DNA of 64,000 bases, taken from the NCBI GenBank assembly GCA_948567375.1, contig OX419761.1:21614243-21678242 (forward strand), in the 5' to 3' direction. Position 1 is the stretch's first letter, and each line of letters begins with the position of its first letter. Under the pieces are notes generated by a model. The model was not told the DNA's origin. It searched no databases and saw nothing but the letters and a program-made list of their open reading frames with translations. The translations under genes were made by a program, and so were the position numbers. This document shows, piece after piece, positions 55,861 to 64,000 of the stretch. The DNA comes from Lunularia cruciata (Eukaryota; Streptophyta; Marchantiopsida; Lunulariales; Lunulariaceae).

Positions 55861-57540
55861 TTCGTCAGAAGAGGAGGACGAGTCCGAAGATTCATTGTCT
55901 TCGTCTTCAGACAAATCCGAAGAAGAAGTCCAAGTTAATTACTTGGAATGCTACGAGGTAGAGGCTGACGACGAAGATCCATATGACCTCGCCTCGGGTG
56001 AACCTGACTTGGAGGGAGGGGGTTTGATGGCCGCTCGCCTCGGGATAAGCCGAGTAAGCCACGTTGAAGGAGTCATCAACCCCGATGACTGTCAAGAGGT
56101 GTTACTCACTGAAGGAAAAATTTTAAAAATCTCGAAGACAGTTACTTCGGAGGAGTTGGCAAGATACACTGCCCTGTTTATAGAATTCCAGGATGTATTT
56201 GCCTGGTCGATTGATCAAATGCCGAGTATTCCACGAGAATTTGGAGAACACCGGATTGATTTGATTGAAGGTGCAGTTCCGGTTCAGCAGCGACAATACC
56301 GCTTGAACCCGAAGTACTTGCTCTTGGTAAAAGATGAAATCGATAAGTACTTAGGGGCCGGAATCATCTTCCCTGTCTTAAACAGTGAATGGGTCTCCCC
56401 CATTGTCATTGTCCCGAAGAAGAAAACAGGGAAGATCCGAGTGTGCCAAGACTTTTGAAAATTGAACGCAGTCACAAGGAAAGATCATCATCCCTTGCCT
56501 TTTACCGATACAATCTTAGACCAGGTGGCTGGGCATCATTGTTATAGTTTTCTCGATGGATTTTCAGGGTACAATCAAGTATCCATTCGGGAAGAAGACA
56601 AGGATAAAACTACATTCACGACCGATTGGGGCACTTTTGCTTACAATCAAATGCCCTTTGGGTTGTGTAATGCTCCCGCTACTTTCCAGCGGATGATGAA
56701 TTCGATCTTTAAAGATTTCCTACGCAAATTTGTCGAAGTTTTTATTGATGACTTTTGTGTGTTTGGACGACGGGATGTACATAGAGATTACCTTCGCCAA
56801 ACGTTTGAAAGGTGTCGTTTTGCCGGCTTGTCATTACACCCGGAGAAATGCTTCTTCGCAATGAAGGAGGGAATTCTTCTGGGGCATCGGGTGTCAAGCC
56901 GAGGTATTGAAGTCGATGTTGAGAAGGTTAAAATAATCGCAGCGTTGGAATCCCCGAAGAACATCCGGGAGCTGAGAGCCTTCTTGGGACATGTCGGATA
57001 TTACAGACGCTTCGTGTCAAACTATGTAGTGCTTGCTGCACCACTTACAAAGCTTCTGAAGAAATCCGAAGACTATCTATGGGAAACACATCAAGAAGAA
57101 GCCTTCCAGGTGTTGAAGAAGAAACTGGTTGAAGCACCAGTCATGAGGGCCCCGAATTGGGACGTCCCTTTTCATGTGTATGTGGATACTTCGTCCATGG
57201 CCATCGGGGTTGTCTTAAGTCAAAAGGACGAGAAGAAGAAAGATTACCCGGTGTATTACGCCAGCCGACAACTTTCAGTTTCTGAAAAGAATTATTCAAC
57301 GACGGAAAGAGAAGCACTTGGAATGGTGTATGCCTGCAAGAAATTTTGGCATTATTTGTTGGGGTATGAGTTTGTCTTCTATGTTGACCATTATGCATTG
57401 CAACATCTGGTCAAGAAGGCAGATTTATCGGGACGAATTGCAAGATGGATCTTGTTATTACAAGAGTTCACGTATACGGTACAAGTAAGGAAGGGAGCTT
57501 CGCATTCGAATGCAGATTTCCTGTCCAGGTTAGACACTCA
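55861..57540 (+). pseudogene. pol: A2 reverse transcriptase and RNase H
   Basis: An acidic Ser/Glu stretch (SSSEEEDESEDS and EEEVQVNYLE) precedes RT. RT has SEWVSPIVIVPKKKTG, then a TGA at 56456-56458 (Gln in A1), then MNAVTRKDHHPLPFTDTI, YSFLDGFSGYNQVSI, MPFGLCNAPATFQ and FIDDFCVFG with the two aspartates at 56747-56752. Connection (LGHVGYYRRFVSN) and RNase H (FHVYVDTSSMAIG, YASRQLSVSEKNYSTTEREA, VDHYALQHL, ADFLSRL) follow intact. The frame is the same as gag and protease. Only the one stop breaks RT. Confidence 0.92.
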
Positions 57541-58920
57541 AGACCAGGAGTGGGAAATTGACGATCGGTTCCCTGACGAAGAGTTGTATCACTTATCAGC
57601 AATGAGAAGTACAAGGTATGCATATGAATATAATTATCTGAATACTCTCCATTGTCCTGAGGGGATGGATCCGGAACAGCGGGCAGTCTTTCTCCGGAAA
57701 ATGGGGCCGTACCAACTTAAACACAGCATTTTATTTAAGATGGGCGAAGATGAAGTACTTCGGCGATGCTTGGAGTCATACGAAGTAGGAGGAGTAATTG
57801 AATCTTTACACTCCGAGGCATCGGGAGGACACTATGCTCTGAAGAATACTGTAAAGAAAATTCTTTCGGCAGGGTATTGGTGGCCTACAATGTACAAAGA
57901 TGTACATGCTCATATTCGAAGCTGTGATGCGTGTCGGAGAACGGGGAAGCCGACGGCCACTTCTCAATGGCCTTTGAAACCAATTTTTCCTTTGGCCCCC
58001 TTTGAGAAATGGGGTATTGATTTTGTGGGTCCCATTCAACCAGTAACCCGAGTCACAAGAAAGCGATATATTTTGGTTTGCACTGATTACGCTACCAAGA
58101 TGGTTGAAGCGGAAGCAACTCGCAGAGATGATGCTGAAACTGTGGTGGAATTTTTCTTTCGAAACATCATCTCCCAATATGGGTGTCCTCTGGAATTGGT
58201 CAGTGACCGAGGAACACATTTTTTGAACTCTGTAATGGAGGAGTTAACCAAGTATTTTCAGATTAAACATCGGAAGATGACTCCTTATAACCCAAAAGCG
58301 AATGGTTTACGGAAAAAGCGAATGGGTTACTTTGTAAAATTTTGAATAAGGTGACTGTCAATTATGCCTATGACTGGGATACAAAATTACCAGCCGTGTT
58401 ATGGGCCTATCGGACAATAGAGAAGATTACAACCAAACAAACTCCATACTTCTTGACATATGGCTTGCACCCCATACTGCCAGTTGAATTTGAAGTTCCG
58501 ACTTATCGAGTCCTATGCGAAGAACAAATGTCGGAAGAGGAAAGTCAGGATCTTCGGATTCAACAACTGATGTGGTTACAAGAGAAAAGAGACGATGCAA
58601 TGCAAACCACAAAAGAAGTACAAGCACAGCGGAAAGTCAGGCACGATCAGAGAATCAAGCCTGTGACTGTACGAGAAGGGGATTTGGTTTTGTTATATGA
58701 TAATCGCCGAATATTTTTTCCAGGCAAGTTGCATTTGCAATGGATGGGTCCCTATCAAGTTCGTCATCTTTACAAAAATGGATCCCTACAACTCGTCGAT
58801 TTGGAAGGTAATCCTTTTGCCACTCGAGTAAACGGGTGGAGAGTTCGGAGATATTGGACCATAGACTCGGAAGTTTCTAAGACACCCGAGGTCTATGTTT
58901 GCGGGGATGCTCACATTTGA
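57541..58920 (+). pseudogene. pol: A2 integrase, frameshifted before the catalytic Glu
   Basis: A linker (HCPEGMDPEQRAVFL) precedes the zinc domain HSEASGGHYALK...CDACRRTG. The first acidic residue is Asp 58019-58021 (GIDFVGP), the second Asp 58205-58207 (LVSDRG). One base is missing near 58308 compared with A1, so the frame is lost just before the segment with the catalytic glutamate and ends at 58345. The other frame (58342-58920) encodes the C-terminal part with REGDLVLLYDNR and WMGPYQVRHL. The stop TGA 58918-58920 overlaps the polypurine tract. This copy cannot make integrase. Confidence 0.92.
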
Positions 58921-58931
58921 GGGAGGGGGTA
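58919..58931 (+). other. A2 polypurine tract
   Basis: GAGGGAGGGGGTA runs into the LTR start at 58932. It overlaps the pol stop codon, as in A1, so nothing can be encoded between pol and the 3' LTR. Confidence 0.9.
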
Positions 58932-61900
58932 TGTGGTGCCCACATTTTTTGTTTTTTTCAAAATAAAGCAGAAGAAGTGTATAGAGAAGTCGGATTGCGC
59001 CTGGTTGGCCGAAGAAGACGACGAAAATTGTCTTCGGGGTGAAACCCGAAGTAAAGTGACCTCGGGTCATAAGGCGAAGTACTCTGAAATGCCGTGTCAA
59101 CAAACGATACGAAGTAAATTGTCTTTGGATTGGGGAGGGGAGCTCAACCAGAGGCAGAGACAGTCTAACAACCTTTTGTCGGGGCGAGAAATTCAAGAAG
59201 GGGCGGTTTCAAAATTGGCGGCTCATACGCGTGAAGGTGAGGCGACAGTAACGGGTGCATGCAGGAGGTGTGATTTCTTGGTAGAAACTCGAAGTGACGG
59301 AAGATGAAGAAGTGCAACTCTATAAAAATCAAAACTGCAACGACGAAATGTCGAGCAATTTTCCTTCGCCGTTGAGGAGTCGTCTTGCAAGTGATCAGGG
59401 AAAGGGACATAGCGTTGGCCTCGGGTTAGTGCGTAAGGGAGAAGTCGAGAGAGAGAAATCGAGAGACCGAAAGAAAGCAGAAGAGATGGGAGGAGGGAAG
59501 AAGAACTCCGAATTTGCGGTGAGAAATCATGCAATTTGGAGATTAGATGTAGTAGCAAGGATCGAAGTCTTGAGCCGACTTCGGATCACCTTTCTGGCAT
59601 GGAATTGGAACATAAGTTTTCCAGGATTCATGACAGAAATCATCGAGAGTAAATGTCTCGATGGTCCCGAGGAAGAAGGGAAGAGAGGAAATCCGGCTCG
59701 CTGGACAGAGTCAGATTGGAGACTCGTACTCGGGAAGGAGGCAGGCTCGGAGCAGGGAGCCACGTTCTTGGGGAAAGGGGAGATAGCCCAAGAAACTCAG
59801 GAGGTGAGAGATGCCTTCTCGTCGAAGAGAATGAAGAATGGGTACAAGGTAGAAAGTTACAAAGACCCTGTCAAGAGAGGAATTGTGAGTGCTTTGATGG
59901 CAATCTTGAAGCCGGAGAGAACTACCTATGTGATGAAACACCAAGCGGTGTTCTTTCACAAATTGTTTGTAGGAGAACCAATTAATTGGGCGAGGTGTTT
60001 TCACGGGAGAACGAGGCAGATGGTGTGGAACCTGCGGGATAAGTCCCCTCCACATTATATTGTGCTGTTTGCAGCGCATTTCTATCTTGGGCTCAATTTG
60101 CTGAACTCGGTGGAGCGGAATCGGATGGTGTCGCACTTCCATCCGGATGTGCGAAAGGAAGTCGACACGGAGGAGCAGCAATACATTCTCCAAATCCGGA
60201 GCGCAGACGATTACTATTCAAAAACAGGGAAGAACGTGGAGGTCGTTGAAAGTACCCCGACGAAGAAGAGAACTCGGCAAGCAGACGCCGAAGAAAACAA
60301 GAAACCTCGGAAGATGCAGAAAATAACCCGAGGCGAGGAATGGTGGTGATTGAGTCGGAAGATGAAGACTCAGAAGGCAAAGCCGAGCTCAAGACGGAGG
60401 ACTCGGAACATGAGGAGGAACCTGAGCTGACACTGTAGAGTGGAGATACAAGCAGTGATAGTGAAGTCGGTGGAGAAATGACCTCGGCACCAACACCTGA
60501 AGAATACGAAGAAGAAATTCAAGCCGAGGTAAAAGCCAAAGACAATGCAGCGCTGGAAGACAAAGTACCGGTGCTCAAGGAGAAGAAGATCGCAGTACAG
60601 CGAGGAATTTGCTCGAGACGTAAGGCAAAGGGGGAAGCGGGACCGAGTAGAGTGACAGAAGAAGTAGAAGGAAGCTCGGGCAGTGAAGCATCAATTCCGA
60701 TACAAAGACTGCAGAGAAGAAGGCAAGTATTGGATGAACACGAAGTACAAAGAGAAGTAGCCACACGAGAAGAAGTAATCCCGAGTGATGGAGTGGAGTA
60801 CCTGTGGGAAGTGGTGTGTCCGTTGTTAGTAAAGTTAGAACATAAGAAGAAGGAGATGTAGTCCACATGTCCGGAGGTAAAGACTATATTGCAGGTGTTG
60901 GCAAGATTAGAAGAAGAAAACTCGGAGTTGAAGAAAAGTATGACCCGAGGTGAGAAGGAGAGAGAAGTACTGCAATTGGAGGCAGTGGAGAGAAGTCAGG
61001 TAATCAAAGACCTGAGGAGAGAATTGAGCTATCGAGAGGATCTTGCGAGGAAGAGTGATGTCGTAAGGGAGCGACAAGTAGCTGAATTTGAAATCTTGAA
61101 GCAGCAGTTTGCTGATTCAAGAGTAGAGCTCATCCATGCTATGGCGAGAGTAGCATCAAAGGATCAAGAGCTCGATTGAGTGATGGAGAGTATGGAGGAG
61201 AAGAAGCAACTTTGGCAGCGAGAGTTGGCTACGAGATATGGAGAAGAAGAGAGATTACGAGACTTACTTCGTAATCAGGAAGAAAAGGTTGCACAGAAGG
61301 AGAAAGAGAAGGACACGGTGAAGGCCGAATTCGAAGTAGAGTTGGCGATGTACAGAGAGGAATGGCTTGCAGATCGGGAACAAGAAAGGAAGACAAGATT
61401 AGAGCCATTGTAGGAGATAGTCCTCAGAGTAAACGCGATGCTAAGTACAAAGGCCAGCGTTCGAATTGAAGAAACGCGTCTGCACGAGTTGAAGCTGTTA
61501 GTGCAGGAGACGAGGCGAAGGCAAGCAAAAGATACAGATCTGAATGCCTTGTTGATTAAGTTGAGAACTCGTGTAGATAGGAAGATCTTAGAAGTAGAAG
61601 ACAATATCACGATTAGGTTAGACTTAGTAAGAATAGAGTTAGAAAAGCTTCGGCAGGATGTTAAAGCAAAACCCGACATAGATAACATCGGGATCCAAAT
61701 GTCTTTGGAGTTGGCCTCAGGAACAGTAGAGAAGAGTGGGTCGAAAGATGAAGAGTTAGATAGATTACCTGCTAGTGCAATTTCAGATCAGGAAAGAGAA
61801 TTGCTGGATCTGGTAGAAGATGTAAGAGTTGTGAAACCCGAGGACAGAATAGTAGGAAGTAAGATTACTTCGGGTTCAGGGTTGAAAGCCGAGGAAGAAG

Positions 61901-62714
61901 TAGACATCGGATCAGATTAGTAACCGATTTGAGATTTGAAGGGGCAGATATGAAGAGGTGCATTGTCATTGCGGATCTGCAGGTTAGAACAGTTGTTGTA
62001 GAAACGGTATAGTTGTTAGAACTGTCGATTGCTTCACTATTTAAGAGTGGCATTTGCAGGAAATTGTTGTTCAGTGCTCATTATTTCTGAGAATAGATAA
62101 AGCAAAGTGCTGTGAAGCAGTGCTCGTTGCTTAAGCTTGATTCTGAGTATCAACTTTGTAATTGTGTTTGTGAGTGTTTGGAGAAATTTGAAGTGCAAGT
62201 CAGTGTGCTTGTTGGATGTTGGATTCCACAGCCTTGATCTTCATTCTGTGTGTTTGATCCTGAGTGAAGTGCAATCGAAGCAATGCCTTGACAGATCTGA
62301 GAGGAATTGTAGTGTTGGTAGTATTCTGCATTTGTGAGTGCAGTGCGAAGTTGATGTGAAGCAATTTCAATCGAGGAAGTTGTGCCTTCAGTGGAAGGGT
62401 GGAACACAATTCTGAGGCAAAGTCGTTTTGCAGTGAAGTGCCGTTTTCGGGAGAGCCTGAATCATCACAATCAAGATTGTTTGGAAATAATTGATGGAGT
62501 TATGATTATGGAGTGTTAATTTGTGACAAGACTGCGAGTCAATGCTTGTTATTCTCTTCTGGGTGTGGTTTCTACCTGAGAGACTAAAGAAGAACTCAAG
62601 AAGAACTGAAATTGTTACTTTGCTTCGTATTTGGACATTTCTGACTCGTATCTCTGCGGGAATGAACTTTACTTACCCGATTACCGCAAAAGTGATATTT
62701 GCCGGGTTGTCACA
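58932..62714 (+). repeat. A2 3' LTR
   Basis: This 3783-bp LTR is collinear with 48979-52762. U3 holds the protein frame (59348-61920), the TATA-like CTATTTAAG is at 62037-62045, and the LTR ends GGGTTGTCACA at 62714, followed by the CCTAT duplication. Confidence 0.95.
59348..61920 (+). pseudogene. U3-borne ORF in the A2 3' LTR, one frameshift and four stops
   Basis: The frame begins at MSSNFP (59348) and runs to about 60320, where one A is missing from a run of five As (compared with the 5' LTR). The rest is in a second frame with stops TAG 60436-60438 (Gln), TAG 60859-60861 (Gln), TGA 61177-61179 (Arg) and TAG 61411-61413 (Gln), and ends at 61920 (VDIGSD). The conserved domain, basic patch and coiled coil are otherwise as in A1. 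In this LTR the Glu codon that is TAG in the 5' LTR is intact (GAG 60424-60426). Confidence 0.85.
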
Positions 62715-63344
62715 CCTATCAAAGTATCTTCCTCCCAACTCCTTGAGATCATAGGTGTAATTGCATCACACCTTTTCCACTATGAAAGGTCCAAAGTACT
62801 TAGGCAAAAACTTCTTTTGCACTCTCTTGAATCAAATGGAATCAAACAACATTACCCAATCACCTTCTTTGAAAGGCTCCACCTTCTTCTTGTCTTGCCT
62901 CTTATCATAGCTCTCCTTTTGTTTCCTTTGGGCTTGCTCCACTCGAACCATAGCAACTGCTCTTGCCTCTTCCAACTCCATGAGTTGATCCTTCCTTGAC
63001 TTCTCTGCATCACCTCCTTGTGCTTTCTTCAATCTCCTATGAATGCTGTGGAAGGTAGGAAGATCAAAGTGAATAGGTAAGGTAGACTCAATACCATACA
63101 CCAATTGAAATGGAGAATATCCAGTGGAAGTTTTCATGGTTGTCCTATACTCCCACAAAACTGCATGAATCCTCTTGTCCCAATGATGTTTAGCCCCCTC
63201 CATTTCTGCATCTTTGGCCAACATCATGCACAAGGTCTGATTGGTTCTCTCTGCCAAGCCATTGGAATTTGGCTTATAGGATGTAGTTACTCTATGTGTG
63301 ATAGAGAAATGTCGTAGCATGGCTGTAGTAATGCTTCCTGTAAA
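62715..63344 (-). pseudogene. pol: B3 integrase, C-terminal half
   Basis: The minus-strand frame 62832-63320 starts with the core segment MLRHFSITHRVTT, has the third acidic residue in NGLAERTNQTLC, and then GYSPFQLVYGIES and the C-terminal KEGDWVMLFDSI. A TAG at 63342-63344 (Glu codon in origin) separates it from the upstream half, and a stop near 62829 ends it. It corresponds to B1 11100-11740. Before 62715, the rest of pol is at 48887-48978, on the other side of A2. Confidence 0.88.
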
Positions 63345-64000
63345 CTATCCTCCTCTATCAGAAACCAACTCCAAAGGGCATCCAAACCTAGTGATAATGC
63401 GTTCATAAAGAAATCTACCCACTTCATCTTCATTCTTGTCCCTCAATGGTCTAGCCTCAACCCACTTGGTAAGGTAATCAGTAACTACCACAATGTACCA
63501 ATTGTTCCTTGGGGTTCTATTGAGAGGACCTACAAAATCAATTCCCCACTTCTCAAAAGGTCCTAGCAATGGAATTGATCTAAGTGGTGGAGTGGATGTA
63601 GACTTTCTAGCAAAAGCTTGACAAACATGACAAGTTTTGCAATAATCAAGACAATCCTTGAAAATCCCTCTCCAATGGTAACCTACATCTAGAATCTTGA
63701 AAGCAGTCACCTTTCCTGCAAAGTGTCCTCCACATACTAAACCTTCATGAAACTCCTTTATGAGTAGGATAGACTCTTCCTTACCCACTGCTCTTCGAAG
63801 TAGACCATCTGCTCCTTGGTGAAAAAGAATATCCTCCACCATTGTGTAAGGTCTAGATCTTGCTACAAGGGCCTTCCTCTCCCTAGCATGCATCCCTTCT
63901 GGATAGTTACCTTTTGTCACAAAATCCACAATCTCCTTGTACTCCATTGGAACCTCTTGAGTGACTGAGATTGTCATGAGCTCCTCATCCGGGAAGGAAT
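63345..64000 (-). pseudogene. pol: B3 RNase H-integrase linker and integrase N-terminal half
   Basis: An open stretch of 210 codons (63345-63977) holds the linker (ITQEVP-type start, YKEIVDFVTKGNYPEGM), the zinc domain (EFHEGLVCGGHF and CKTCHVCQAF), the first acidic site GIDFVGPLNRT, DYLTKWVEARPL and the second acidic site LVSDRGG. It is better kept than the B1 copy (10681-11120), where the second aspartate is Asn. The gene continues past the window edge. Confidence 0.9.

Larger units (their letters stand above)
48979..62714 (+). mobile_element. Element A2, complete giant-LTR Ty3/gypsy retrotransposon
   Basis: A2 is 13,736 bp on the + strand, flanked by the perfect duplication CCTAT (48974-48978 and 62715-62719). 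LTRs are 48979-52762 (3784 bp) and 58932-62714 (3783 bp). The primer site, Gag-Pol order and polypurine tract are as in A1. I counted 11 differences in the first ~355 bp of the two LTRs (about 3%), so the insertion is not recent. Gag-Pol has a frameshift in gag, a stop in gag and in RT, and a frameshift that removes the integrase glutamate. The U3 frame is broken in both LTRs. It is the innermost element of a four-level nest. Confidence 0.95.
48208..64000 (-). mobile_element. Element B3, gypsy element continuing past the window, carrying A2
   Basis: B3 is on the minus strand. Its 3' LTR is 48208-48886, its polypurine tract and the last pol bases are 48887-48978, and after A2 its pol continues from 62715 to the window end and beyond. 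Integrase here is much better preserved than in B1. The left target flank is GTAC (48204-48207). The right end is not in the window. Confidence 0.92.

Overview
The window is plant intergenic DNA made almost entirely of nested LTR retrotransposons of the Ty3/gypsy type. I found no host protein gene, tRNA, rRNA or CRISPR array. Primer-binding sites matching tRNA-Asp and tRNA-iMet, 5-bp target duplications, and decay dominated by C-to-T changes at CG and CHG sites all point to a land plant with a large, methylated genome. A gymnosperm is plausible but not proven.

I use letters for the families. A: about 13.7 kb, with very large LTRs of about 3.78 kb. A-prime: a diverged relative of A, present only as two solo LTRs of about 3.73 kb. 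B: LTRs of about 0.69 kb. C: LTR of about 0.74 kb, chromovirus-like, iMet primer site. D: old, iMet primer site. X: a very decayed gypsy element.

Layout. 1-1561 and 26261-29090 are the two flanks of one old insertion site; the right flank holds the decayed pol of X. Element B1 (+ strand, 1562-26260) lies between them. B1 is itself split by an A-prime solo LTR (4301-8036, TSD gaagt/gaagc) and by the complete element A1 (- strand, 11867-25582, TSD ATGTG). 29091-30410 holds LTR-like repeats. 30411-36508 is D1, followed directly by a second D internal region (D2), so the two share one LTR. That shared LTR is split by a C-family solo LTR (35402-36128, TSD ATAGG). D2 is interrupted by a truncated B LTR (36970-37234), by the second A-prime solo LTR (38830-43250, TSD AAGGG, itself split by a B solo LTR) and by element C (43338-48207 and beyond). 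Element B3 (- strand, 48208 to past the window end) is inserted in C. The complete element A2 (+ strand, 48979-62714, TSD CCTAT) is inserted in B3. The chain D2, C, B3, A2 is four levels deep.

The most interesting content is in the A-family LTRs. Each LTR carries, on the sense strand and upstream of the TATA-like box (so within U3), a reading frame of about 850 codons for an unrecognised protein: a conserved N-terminal domain, a basic patch, an acidic patch and a long coiled coil. One copy (12661-15219, in the A1 3' LTR) is fully open. The same protein is recognisable, though broken, in both A-prime solo LTRs. In the genomic RNA this frame would sit directly after integrase, at the 3' end, much as MMTV sag sits in U3. 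Gag-Pol of A1 and A2 is recognisable from capsid through three zinc knuckles, protease, RT, RNase H and integrase, but both copies carry stops and frameshifts. The gag/pol boundary carries the same in-frame UAG in both copies.
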